Assembly: GCA_038135065.1 (NCBI GenBank)
Contig: JAYPWI010000030.1
Coordinates: 1 to 44,286, forward strand
DNA length: 44,286 bases
Reading direction: 5' to 3'
Origin: JAYPWI01 sp038135065
GTDB taxonomy: Bacteria; Actinomycetota; Acidimicrobiia; Acidimicrobiales; Poriferisodalaceae
Part shown: piece by piece, positions 33,138 to 41,247 of the stretch
Layout: every line of letters begins with the position of its first letter
Position numbering within the stretch: the stretch's first letter is position 1
Program-made: the position numbers and the translations under genes
The notes under the pieces: model-generated
Seen by the model: only the letters and a program-made list of their open reading frames with translations
What the model was told of the DNA's origin: nothing
Database searches by the model: none

Positions 33138-33964
33138 CGCCAACCCCCGAAGTCGGAACCGGGATCGATCAGCTCGCCGTCCTGCCAGAGGATGGGGAAC
33201 AACGGATGGTCGAGTGCCGCTCCGGCGGCTAACTCGTCCTCGAGCCCAGGGAAGGGGGGTGAGGTCCGCCAGGGGCGAGGGGCGAAGGTGACGTCGTCAC
33301 CGACGAAGCGCACAGAGAGCACGCGACGGTCGCGGCCAGTGGGCGCAGGCCCCGCCCCATGGATGGCCAGCATGTGGAAGAACACGGCATCCCCCGGCTC
33401 GAGGTCCCACGACACGATGGGCCAGTTGTCGCGATCCGCGTCGATATCGGGTAACTCGGCGAGGGACCCCTGCGGGAACCAGGCTGCATGATGCTCCAGG
33501 AACGTGCGCGGCAGATACCACTGCCCGGTGTGCGAGCCGGCCACTACCTCGAGTGAGCTGGCCCGGTCGACGGGATCGAGGGGTAGCCACATGCTGACAG
33601 CCTGCCGACCGTCGACGTTGTAATACGGCTGGTCCTGGTGCCACGGGGTCCGCTGACGGGTGCCCGCATCCTTGACCAGCAGGTGGTCGTGGTAGAGCCG
33701 GACGGTTCGACCACCCATCAACTGGCCGGCCATGGCGGCAGCCGGGGACCGTCGGATGAACCGTTCGAGATCGGCGATGCGCTGCCAATTGCAAAAGTCT
33801 TCGACGAAGCGTCCGTCGTCGTCTGCGCTGGCCCTGATGGCCAGCGGGGACAGTTCGACGAGGTTGGCTTGCACCGCTGCCTCGGCCAAGGCCAGGTCCT
33901 GCGGCCCCACTGCCCGGCGCACACACACGACACCATCCCGTTCGAAGTCACCTTCGACGATCAC
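33134..33964 (-). CDS. Phytanoyl-CoA dioxygenase (PhyH)-like protein inside a helicase/nuclease operon
   Basis: 276 residues. Iron-binding facial triad: His and Asp in TPWHQDQPYYN (~108-111) and the distal His in AIHGAGPAP (~199), followed by an Arg (RDRRVLSVRF) for 2-oxoglutarate. It is a non-heme Fe(II)/2-oxoglutarate hydroxylase; PhyH members act on acyl-CoAs, lipids or natural products. Its GTG start overlaps the NERD-helicase stop and its stop overlaps the nuclease-helicase start, both as GTGA, so it is translationally coupled to two DNA/RNA-processing genes. Substrate unknown. Confidence 0.85.
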   Translation of the reverse strand: MIVEGDFERDGVVCVRRAVGPQDLALAEAAVQANLVELSPLAIRASADDDGRFVEDFCNWQRIADLERFIRRSPAAAMAGQLMGGRTVRLYHDHLLVKDAGTRQRTPWHQDQPYYNVDGRQAVSMWLPLDPVDRASSLEVVAGSHTGQWYLPRTFLEHHAAWFPQGSLAELPDIDADRDNWPIVSWDLEPGDAVFFHMLAIHGAGPAPTGRDRRVLSVRFVGDDVTFAPRPWRTSPPFPGLEDELAAGAALDHPLFPILWQDGELIDPGSDFGGWR

Positions 33965-35622
33965 CGGTCGACGACCCCGGTCGGCTCGAGACCCAGTCGA
34001 TCGAGCACGGCCGTACCCCCGATCACGGTCAGACCGAGCACGGCACGCGAGATGCCCACGTACAGCAATTCGTCACTCACCTCGGTGCCGTCACACGGGC
34101 CATCGGCACCCACCGCAACCAGGATGACGTGGTCGAATTCGGTGCCCTTCGTGCGATGGACGTTTTCACACACCGCCGCTCCGGCACCCTGACCCCAGCC
34201 CGCCAGACCCAGTTGGCCTCGTAGTTCGTCACGAATCGCCGAGGACACCGTGGCCACCAGGACCGAACTGGCCGGCAGGCCACGCTCCCGAAGGCGTTGC
34301 AGTTCGACATCTACCGACCCGATCACCGCGTCATGGGCCGTCACCTCCACGGCCGTGATGGCCTCGGACGGAGGAGTTCGCTGCTCGCTGGCCGCTCCCT
34401 CGAGTCGACGTCGGAGCAATTGGGCGATGGCGTGGGTGTTGCGGGTGTTGTAGGAGAGGTCGCAGCGAACCCATCCCTGGTCGTTGGTCGGCATGGCGAA
34501 CCCTCGTCCGTAGAGGTCCTGTCTCGGATCGGCCAGGAGGAACATGCGACTGTCGGGCCCGTCGAGCAGCCCCTCGAGGAGACTGATCCAGGCCGGGCTG
34601 AAGTCTTGGGCCTCGTCGACGACGATGGTGTCGAAACGAATCTGGAACCCGTCGAGGTGGGCGCCCACATGGGCGGGCAAGGCGTGGTTCCACCAGTGGT
34701 CGTCGGGCTCGTCGGGTGTCGGTGGGGGCACCAGGCCGGGCAGCTCGCGGGCCACTCTGAGGAAGGGTCCCACGGTCAGGTTCTCGTCGTCGCCCAGTTC
34801 TGCAGCCAGTTCGGCACCGAGCGGGTCGTTGTAGGACACGACCAGCACCCGCTGTTCGTCGCGCGCCGCCCGTCGGGCCCACCGCAGGGCCAATCTGGTC
34901 TTGCCCGTCCCAGCCCCACCCGTGACCATTACCCGGCGGTTCTGATCGAGGCTCACCAGAGCGGAGATGCGCTGATCACACAGCTCCTGCAACTCGGCCC
35001 TGGTTCGTCGAGCCCGAGCGAGCGGGTCGGCCACGAAATCGGCATCGGGGCACAACACGGACAGGCACGACGCGAACTGCTCCTCGCTCAACCCAACCTG
35101 CCAGCTTGCGCCAACGAAATCCTCCACCTTGCGGGCCAGGCCGTCAGCGTGAGAATCGAGATCATCGGCGAGCAGGATCTGGGAGTGGCTGAGGTTGGGG
35201 GGCAGGTCTCCTACGAGCGACGACTGGTTGGGAAAGGCGATCAGACCAGCAACCCGGGGAGCATGGGGCGTCCCGAGTGCCTCGCCGAGCAGAGCCTGCA
35301 GACCATGGGTGTTGCGTCGCAATTGCGTGCCCGGCTGCTTGTCGAGCACGCCGCGTCGTGAGAAGAACTCACCGCCCCGAATGACCAGATCAGAGTGACC
35401 TTTCGTCTCGATGATGGCGAACCCGACGCGCGGGTGGGCGACAACGATGTCCAGTTCGTACTCCCGGTTGGGGTCACGCCAGTTCGGTGTGAGATCGAAC
35501 TCCACATTGGGGATCACCCGCCAACCGTCGGACAGCTGTTCCCGCACAGCTCGCAGGGTCGCCCGTTCGGCCTCGTTGCGAACCTTGCGGTGAGATGCGG
35601 CGGTGTCGAGTAGCTCGATCAT
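33961..35622 (-). CDS. NERD-domain SF1 (UvrD-like) helicase
   Basis: 553 residues. ATG 35622 is chosen (GAGGAG 10 nt upstream); a longer frame begins with non-conserved sequence. N-terminal NERD nuclease-like domain (~10-130) with ELDIVVAHPRVGFAIIETKG. SF1 helicase part: Walker A TGGAGTGKTRLAL (~235), Walker B VVDEAQDF (~335), LADPRQDLYGR, DLSYNTRNTHAIA, VHRTKGTEFDHVI and YVGISRA (~524). NERD-helicases are associated with DNA processing and plasmid- or defence-linked genes. It heads a three-gene overlapping operon and is divergent from a second PhyH gene (115 bp apart). Confidence 0.88.
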   Translation of the reverse strand: MIELLDTAASHRKVRNEAERATLRAVREQLSDGWRVIPNVEFDLTPNWRDPNREYELDIVVAHPRVGFAIIETKGHSDLVIRGGEFFSRRGVLDKQPGTQLRRNTHGLQALLGEALGTPHAPRVAGLIAFPNQSSLVGDLPPNLSHSQILLADDLDSHADGLARKVEDFVGASWQVGLSEEQFASCLSVLCPDADFVADPLARARRTRAELQELCDQRISALVSLDQNRRVMVTGGAGTGKTRLALRWARRAARDEQRVLVVSYNDPLGAELAAELGDDENLTVGPFLRVARELPGLVPPPTPDEPDDHWWNHALPAHVGAHLDGFQIRFDTIVVDEAQDFSPAWISLLEGLLDGPDSRMFLLADPRQDLYGRGFAMPTNDQGWVRCDLSYNTRNTHAIAQLLRRRLEGAASEQRTPPSEAITAVEVTAHDAVIGSVDVELQRLRERGLPASSVLVATVSSAIRDELRGQLGLAGWGQGAGAAVCENVHRTKGTEFDHVILVAVGADGPCDGTEVSDELLYVGISRAVLGLTVIGGTAVLDRLGLEPTGVVDR

Positions 35623-35737
35623 CGGCGTGCGACTCCTCGGCAGGACATGGGACGAATGGCTTCTCCATCGGCCAGTACGCCACGACATGTGACCGTCCGG
35701 CCGACCCTCCGGACATCAGCGTCACTAGGGTAGGCCC

Positions 35738-36508
35738 GTGACAGTGGAGGCCGCCGACGACCAACCGAACGACGTGGCCGACCTCGCTCGCCGTCTCGAG
35801 AACGATGGAGTCGTCACCCTCCCGAACCGGTTGCACGCCGATCTCATCGAGCGCCTCCGCTCGGCCTTCATGCCGCTGTTGGAGAACTACGTGGCCAACC
35901 AGCCCCCCAACCGGGGCGCCGTCCGGCATCAGATGTACCTCCCGTTCCGGGCGCCCTTCGATGACCCGGGCCTGTGGGCTGACCCGACGGTGATAGCCGT
36001 GGTGGAGGCCCTGCTCGGACCCGATGCCGAGTGCACCTACTACGGCTCGGACACCCCGTACCCAGGGGCCGAACATCAGCCGACCCACCAGGACGGTGCG
36101 CCCCTGTTTCCCGACTGGGCGCCACGGCCGCCCCCGTACTGCATCGCCATGAACGTCCCTCTCGTCGACGTCGACGAGACCAACGGCCCGTTCGAGTGGT
36201 TCGATGGCACCGAGCGCCCTGAACCCGACGCCGTACCCCACCGGGTCACCGGACCGGCTGGCACCGTGTTGTTGCGCGACACCCGGGTGTGGCACCGGGG
36301 TTCACCCCACGACGGGACGGCACCCCGTCCCATGCTGGCCCTGCTCTACACCCGCAGCTGGTACCGGTTCCCCCTCGAACGGCCGATGATGGACCACGCC
36401 ACCTACCTGGCCCTCGACGACCGAGGCCAGCGGCTGTTCCGCAACGCCGACATCGCCGACCGACCCCGGGCAGCAGGCGACCAACCCCGCCTCACCGTCC
36501 GCACCTGA
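35738..36508 (+). CDS. Phytanoyl-CoA dioxygenase (PhyH) family protein
   Basis: 256 residues from GTG 35738, with AGGGTAGG just upstream. Iron ligands are in THQDGAPLFP (His-x-Asp) and DTRVWHRGSPHDG (distal His); Arg in APRPMLALLYTRS is positioned for 2-oxoglutarate. It is a hydroxylase of the same superfamily as the gene at 33134-33964 but only distantly similar, so it is not a recent duplicate. Substrate unknown. Confidence 0.88.
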   Translation: MTVEAADDQPNDVADLARRLENDGVVTLPNRLHADLIERLRSAFMPLLENYVANQPPNRGAVRHQMYLPFRAPFDDPGLWADPTVIAVVEALLGPDAECTYYGSDTPYPGAEHQPTHQDGAPLFPDWAPRPPPYCIAMNVPLVDVDETNGPFEWFDGTERPEPDAVPHRVTGPAGTVLLRDTRVWHRGSPHDGTAPRPMLALLYTRSWYRFPLERPMMDHATYLALDDRGQRLFRNADIADRPRAAGDQPRLTVRT

Positions 36509-36526
36509 GCGGGCGGCTCGTCACTG

Positions 36527-36922
36527 TCAGCCGGACGCCAGACACGCAGCCAAGGCGCCACCATCGAGATCGACGGCCAGCCAGAGGGGACCGTCACGAT
36601 CGACCAGATCGGGCTGCGTGTGCGCGATCACCACGACCTGCTGTTCGACCATCTCGGCCAGCACCTCAGCATGACGGACCACGTCGATGGCGATCGCGAA
36701 GGCTGCGGCGACCGGAGAGGTGAGCTGGATCCCCAGCACCAGCACGTCCCCCGACCGGATCGCCTCCGTCCAGATGTCGCCCACACCCTCGGCAGCATGA
36801 ACCCGAGCCAGGTCGGCCACGTCGGGACGGTCGGAGGCGTCGATCACCAGGGTCGGGAGCAGGCACCCCTCGGCATCGACGGTGCGGCCACTCTCGAGCG
36901 CAACGAAGACGGGCACATCCAT
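36527..36922 (-). CDS. Hypothetical protein
   Basis: 131 residues from ATG 36922, preceded by a GGGGGC stretch. Sequence alternates hydrophobic strands and helices (MDVPVFVALESGRTVDAEG ... DIWTEAIRSGDVLVLGIQL ... VVVIAHTQPDLVDRDGP). No family recognised; no membrane segments or signal peptide. It lies 51 bp beyond the amidohydrolase stop on the same strand and may be the last gene of that operon. Confidence 0.6.
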   Translation of the reverse strand: MDVPVFVALESGRTVDAEGCLLPTLVIDASDRPDVADLARVHAAEGVGDIWTEAIRSGDVLVLGIQLTSPVAAAFAIAIDVVRHAEVLAEMVEQQVVVIAHTQPDLVDRDGPLWLAVDLDGGALAACLASG

Positions 36923-36973
36923 GCCCCCGAGCGTCTCATCGACACCCCCGAGTAGCCCAACCCGCTGCTGACC

Positions 36974-38650
36974 TCAGGCGTCGACGCCGCCTCGGATCAA
37001 GCGTCCGGGCATGGCGCCCGTGTGCTCGCCGTGCTCGTAGGTCACCTCACCGGCGCAGATGGTGGCCGCGTAGCCCTCGGCCGTCTGGATCAGTCGCCGG
37101 CCTCCACCGGGGAGGTCGTGGACCATCCGGGGCTGGTGTAGGCGCAGCGCATCGAAGTCGATGACGTTGACGTCGGCCCGGTAGCCCGGAGCGAGCACCC
37201 CTCGATCCCCGAGGCCGTAGACGAGGGCAGTGTCCCGGGTGATCTTGCGGATGGTCGGCTCGAGGCCGAGGCGGGGACCCTTGGTCCGATCCCGCACCAG
37301 GTAGGCCAACAGGTATGTGGGCATCCCGGCGTCGCACAGCACGCCGCAATGGGCCCCAGCGTCTGACAGACCGAACACCGAGCGCTCGTCCTCGATCAGC
37401 TGCCGCTGTTCTTCGATGTCACCCCGGTACTTGCCGAACAAGAACAGGATCGGCCGGTCGCCGGCCATCACGTCCATGAGGACCTCCCGCACGTGCAGGC
37501 CGCGGGCCTCGGCGATCCCGGCGATGGAGTCCTCGTGACCGGGCTCGTAGCTGAGGTCCTCGGGCAGGACGTACATGCGGTGCCACGTCGAGATCATCTT
37601 GTTGGTGTCGGCGTGCCAGGACACCTTGGGCTCGTCGGCCACCACCCGGGCCCGGAACTCCGGGTCACGCAGACGGCGGCGCTGTTCGTCGATCGGCAGG
37701 TTCTTGATCTCGTCGTAGGAGGGGAACTGCCGCATCGGGTTGAGGGTGCCCTCGAGGGTCATCAGCACTGAGGCCAGACGGGCCCCCACCTGGGGCCGGA
37801 TCTGCAACCCCTCGCTGCCCAGTCGGGACGACAGATCCCAGATGCCACCACCCGTGCCCGGGGTGACCAGGGTGGTGATGGGCCGCCCGGAGCGGCGGGC
37901 GATGTGCTCGATCCAGGCCAGCTCGACGGGGTTGTCGAGATGATCGGAGATGATCTCCATGGTTCCCCGACCGGCCTCTGCGAATGCGTCGCCGATGGCC
38001 ATCATCTCGTCGGCGCTGGCCGAGGTGCCGGGCACTTCGTTGCCGGCCTTGTCGAGGTGGCCGTAGAAGCGGGACGTCGAGAAGCCCAGCGCGCCGGCGG
38101 TGAGCCCCTCGCGCACCACCCGGGCCATGGCCAGGATGTCCTCGGCGGTGGCGTCGTCGTAGCACCGCTCCCCCATCACGTAGTGGCGGACTGCGACGTG
38201 GGGCACCTGGGCGCCGACGTCGAGGCTGTAGGGGGTGTCGATGGCGTCGAGGTATTCGGCGAAGCTCTCCCAGCCCCAGGGGATGCCGTCGTGCAGGGCA
38301 GTACCGGGGATGTCCTCGACAGCCTCCATCAGCTCGATGAGCTCGGTTTCGGTGCCGGGTCGGACGGGAGCAAAGCCAACACCACAGTTGCCCATCACCA
38401 CGGTGGTGACGCCGTGCCCGCTGCTGGGGGTCAGCTGCTTGTCCCAGCACACCTGGCCGTCGAAGTGGGTGTGGATGTCCACGAAGCCGGGGGTGACCAG
38501 CCGGCCCTCGGCGTCGATCTCCCGGCGAGCACGGCCATCGACCTCACCGACCGCGGCGATACGGCCGTCGGTGATGGCCACGTCACCGATGCGGGCCGCC
38601 GAGCCCGTGCCATCGACGATGGAACCGTTCCTGATGATGATGTCGTACAT
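36974..38650 (-). CDS. D-aminoacylase/N-acyl-D-amino-acid deacylase family amidohydrolase
   Basis: 558 residues. ATG 38650 has GAGGGGG 5 nt upstream. The small beta domain (MYDIIIRNGSIVDGTG) is followed by the metal motif VDIHTHFDGQ, GHGVTTVVMGNCGVGFAPV, a Cys/His region (YVMGERCYDD), TSRFYGH, IISDHLD and the late Asp in SDAGAHCG. These identify the D-aminoacylase branch, which usually hydrolyses N-acyl-D-amino acids or related amides with zinc. It is downstream of the HsaA-like flavoprotein (80-bp gap). Confidence 0.9.
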   Translation of the reverse strand: MYDIIIRNGSIVDGTGSAARIGDVAITDGRIAAVGEVDGRARREIDAEGRLVTPGFVDIHTHFDGQVCWDKQLTPSSGHGVTTVVMGNCGVGFAPVRPGTETELIELMEAVEDIPGTALHDGIPWGWESFAEYLDAIDTPYSLDVGAQVPHVAVRHYVMGERCYDDATAEDILAMARVVREGLTAGALGFSTSRFYGHLDKAGNEVPGTSASADEMMAIGDAFAEAGRGTMEIISDHLDNPVELAWIEHIARRSGRPITTLVTPGTGGGIWDLSSRLGSEGLQIRPQVGARLASVLMTLEGTLNPMRQFPSYDEIKNLPIDEQRRRLRDPEFRARVVADEPKVSWHADTNKMISTWHRMYVLPEDLSYEPGHEDSIAGIAEARGLHVREVLMDVMAGDRPILFLFGKYRGDIEEQRQLIEDERSVFGLSDAGAHCGVLCDAGMPTYLLAYLVRDRTKGPRLGLEPTIRKITRDTALVYGLGDRGVLAPGYRADVNVIDFDALRLHQPRMVHDLPGGGRRLIQTAEGYAATICAGEVTYEHGEHTGAMPGRLIRGGVDA

Positions 38651-38730
38651 GACGCCCCCTCGAACCCCTGAGCTGCCTGCCAGGTTAGGACAGGGGGCAC
38701 CTCCTCGGCCGAGCCGAAGGGCCGGGCCGC

Positions 38731-39969
38731 TCAGACCATGGGCAACGCCGGCTCACCACCCAGGGCGATCTGCCCGAAATTCTGGGAGCAGACGTCCCAC
38801 ACCATTGCTGCGTGTTGAGCCAGGGCGTGGGCGTCCCGGAAGTGGCGCTGCATCGGATTCGAGCTGTACAAGCCGGCTGCGCCGGTGATCTCCACCAGGA
38901 GGTCGACGGCACCAGTGAACAAGCGGCCACCGTAGGCCGAGTCCCGACGCAGCACGGCCCGCTCCTCGGCCGATGGCACCACGCCCAGCTCGGCCGCCGT
39001 CATCATCTGTTCGCAACGCCGCCGGTACAGCAACTCGGCCGTGTCGATGGCGGCCGCCGCCTCGCCGAACTTGATCTGGACGGGGCTGAGGCTGCCAAGG
39101 TTCTGACCGCTGTAGGTGCCGACCCGCTTCCCCAGCGATCGGCGAGCTGCGGCCAGGGCGCCCATCGCGCAGCCCAGCCCCGGGGCCCCCGCCACGTAGC
39201 CGAACGCGGCAAAGACCGGCAGCCGGTACAACGGCCCGGGGTTGATCTCCGAGCCAGGGGTCGGGCCGCCGTGGGTGTTGGTGATCAACATGCCCCGGTG
39301 CTCGGGGATCTCGACGTTGTCGACCACGATGTCCTTGCTGCCCGAGCCGACCAGCCCCGACGCGTACCAGGTGTCGAGCACCCGGTACTCGGACCGGTGG
39401 AGGAGCACTTGCATGAACTGGGGCGGATGCTCGTCGTGCTCGTCGTGGAGCATGCACGCCACCGTGTTCCACTCGGCGTGATCGACCCCGCTCGAGAAGG
39501 GCGTCGGAACGTTGCTGTCGAGCAGGAAGCCATCAGCAGTCCGCACAGCCCGTAGCGCGGGGAACACGTAGGCCGAACAGGCCAACACGTCGGGGGTGTG
39601 GTGGGGACCCGACCCCCAGACCTCGTCCTGGGCCTCCTTGGACCACATCCCGATGTTCCAGTTCCTGCTGGAGAAGTTCCCCAGGATCCAGGCCGTGGAC
39701 GTGCAGGACGCACCGATGATGGGGAGGATGTCGACCAGGATGTCAAAGGGCATCTCGTAGCCACCGACCCGCCGGGGCTGCAGCATGCGGAACAAACCGG
39801 CATCGATCATCTCGGCCATCGACTCGTCGGGGACGTTGCGTTGTTCCTCAGCACGGGCAGCCCGTTCGGCGATGGCGGGAGCCAAGGCCCGGGCCCGCTC
39901 GATCAGCACCTCCCGGGTGACCGATGGCTCCGACGCCGGCGCCGACATCGTGGTGACCTGCTCGCTCAT
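38731..39969 (-). CDS. Acyl-CoA-dehydrogenase-fold flavoprotein, HsaA/group D monooxygenase-like
   Basis: 412 residues from ATG 39969, with GGGGGT 8 nt upstream. VTREVLIERARALAPAIAERAARAEEQRNVPDE, MLQPRRVGGYEM and LPIIGASCTSTAWILGNFSSRNW are characteristic of the HsaA/HpaH-type flavin-dependent monooxygenases that use the acyl-CoA dehydrogenase fold with reduced flavin. It lacks the acyl-CoA dehydrogenase catalytic Glu context. Expected reaction: hydroxylation of a small, often aromatic, substrate. A flavin reductase partner is not visible here. Confidence 0.82.
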   Translation of the reverse strand: MSEQVTTMSAPASEPSVTREVLIERARALAPAIAERAARAEEQRNVPDESMAEMIDAGLFRMLQPRRVGGYEMPFDILVDILPIIGASCTSTAWILGNFSSRNWNIGMWSKEAQDEVWGSGPHHTPDVLACSAYVFPALRAVRTADGFLLDSNVPTPFSSGVDHAEWNTVACMLHDEHDEHPPQFMQVLLHRSEYRVLDTWYASGLVGSGSKDIVVDNVEIPEHRGMLITNTHGGPTPGSEINPGPLYRLPVFAAFGYVAGAPGLGCAMGALAAARRSLGKRVGTYSGQNLGSLSPVQIKFGEAAAAIDTAELLYRRRCEQMMTAAELGVVPSAEERAVLRRDSAYGGRLFTGAVDLLVEITGAAGLYSSNPMQRHFRDAHALAQHAAMVWDVCSQNFGQIALGGEPALPMV

Positions 39970-40064
39970 GGCATCGACCCCCGTATCCCCGACGCTGCAC
40001 CAAGCCTCCCATCTGATCGGAGCGCCTGCCACCACAGGGGGCTGCACAGGGCGACGAGTTCGCC

Positions 40065-40089
40065 GTTTGAGAACAGTGCCGAGTGGGTA
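40065..40089 (+). promoter_or_regulatory. SigF/SigB-type promoter of fasciclin lipoprotein
   Basis: GTTT at 40065-40068, 16-nt spacer, GGGTA at 40085-40089 (GGGTAC). The start codon is 10 nt after the -10 element, giving a leaderless or near-leaderless mRNA. Confidence 0.7.
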
Positions 40090-40099
40090 CAGCGGTGCC

Positions 40100-41182
40100 A
40101 TGTTCCGTGCATCCCCCTCCCGCTCATCCCTCTGGCGTCTTCTTGCCGCCCTGTTCAGCCTCAGCCTGGTCGCTGCCGCATGCGGCGCCGACGGCAACGA
40201 CGCTGCCCCCGCCCCTGACGCCTCCGAGGAGGATCACGGCGGCGACGACGACCACGGCGACGATATGGAGGAGATGGAGGAGATGGCTGACATCGTCACC
40301 ATCGCCGTCGAGTCCGGCTCCTTCCCGACCCTGGTCGCCGCCGTCCAGGCTGCCGGCCTCGTCGAGACCCTTCAGGGCGACGGGCCCTTCACCGTGTTCG
40401 CCCCCACCGAGGAAGCCTTCGCCGCCGCCCTCGACGCCCTGGGCATCACCGCCGAAGAACTCCTGGCTGACACCGACACCCTGACCGCCATCCTCACCTA
40501 CCACGTGGTCCCCGGAAAGGTCATGGCCGCTGACGTCCTCGGACTCGACGGCGCATCGGTCGCCACCGTCAACGGCGCCGAGATCACCATCGGAGTCGAC
40601 GGCGACACCGTCACCATCAACAACGCCACCGTCACCGCCGTGGACATCGAAGGCTCCAACGGCGTCATCCACGTCATCGACACCGTCCTGCTTCCCCCCG
40701 CTGCTGAGGACGCAGCCGAGGAAGCGGCAGAACCCGAGGAAGAAGAGATGGAGGAGATGGCTGACATCGTCACCATCGCCGTCGAGTCCGGCTCCTTCCC
40801 GACCCTGGTCGCCGCCGTCCAGGCTGCCGGCCTCGTCGAGACCCTTCAGGGCGACGGGCCCTTCACCGTGTTCGCCCCCACCGAGGAAGCCTTCGCCGCC
40901 GCCCTCGACGCCCTGGGCATCACCGCCGAAGAACTCCTGGCTGACACCGACACCCTGACCGCCATCCTCACCTACCACGTGGTCCCCGGAAAGGTCATGG
41001 CCGCTGACGTCCTCGGACTCGACGGCGCATCGGTCGCCACCGTCAACGGCGCCGAGATCACCATCGGAGTCGACGGCGACACCGTCACCATCAACAACGC
41101 CACCGTCACCGCCGTGGACATCGAAGGCTCCAACGGCGTCATCCACGTCATCGACACCGTCCTGCTTCCCCCCGCAAGCTGA
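40100..41182 (+). CDS. Lipoprotein with two identical fasciclin (FAS1) domains
   Basis: 360 residues from ATG 40100. Lipoprotein signal WRLLAALFSLSLVAAAC with Cys28 as the lipidation site, then an Asp/His/Glu/Met-rich linker (EEDHGGDDDHGDDMEEMEEM) that may bind metal. Two FAS1 domains follow, each with TVFAPTEEAF and LTYHVVPGKV motifs; they are identical in protein and DNA. FAS1 proteins mediate adhesion or protein contacts on the cell surface. There is no SD, and a SigF-type promoter lies immediately upstream. A strong hairpin follows the stop. Confidence 0.93.
   Translation: MFRASPSRSSLWRLLAALFSLSLVAAACGADGNDAAPAPDASEEDHGGDDDHGDDMEEMEEMADIVTIAVESGSFPTLVAAVQAAGLVETLQGDGPFTVFAPTEEAFAAALDALGITAEELLADTDTLTAILTYHVVPGKVMAADVLGLDGASVATVNGAEITIGVDGDTVTINNATVTAVDIEGSNGVIHVIDTVLLPPAAEDAAEEAAEPEEEEMEEMADIVTIAVESGSFPTLVAAVQAAGLVETLQGDGPFTVFAPTEEAFAAALDALGITAEELLADTDTLTAILTYHVVPGKVMAADVLGLDGASVATVNGAEITIGVDGDTVTINNATVTAVDIEGSNGVIHVIDTVLLPPAS
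40271..41175 (+). repeat. Perfect tandem duplication of the FAS1 domain (two copies, 474-bp period)
   Basis: 40271-40701 and 40745-41175 appear identical by eye over 431 bp, offset by 474 bp (158 codons). The intervening 43 bp encode an Ala/Glu-rich linker. Absence of even synonymous differences means a very recent duplication, gene conversion or an assembly effect. Confidence 0.9.
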
Positions 41183-41197
41183 GTCCCTCCAACGCAG

Positions 41198-41227
41198 CGG
41201 GCCCGCCGACCTCGGTCGGCGGGCCCG
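41198..41227. terminator. Bidirectional terminator hairpin
   Basis: A 13-bp perfect stem (41198-41210 with 41215-41227) and the loop CTCG lie between the convergent fasciclin and LLM genes. No T-run follows on either side, as is common in high-G+C actinobacteria. Confidence 0.75.
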
Positions 41228-41247
41228 TGCGCGTCCGGGGGCGGTGA

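Noticed and set aside
33134..36508. The two PhyH genes as a recent tandem duplication
   Set aside because: They share only the iron-site motifs and general fold; sequence and length differ too much for recent duplication.
40124..41146. Minus-strand 340-codon frame opposite the FAS1 lipoprotein
   Set aside because: Gly/Asp/Val-rich mirror of the duplicated domain; the plus-strand gene has a lipoprotein signal, FAS1 motifs and a promoter.
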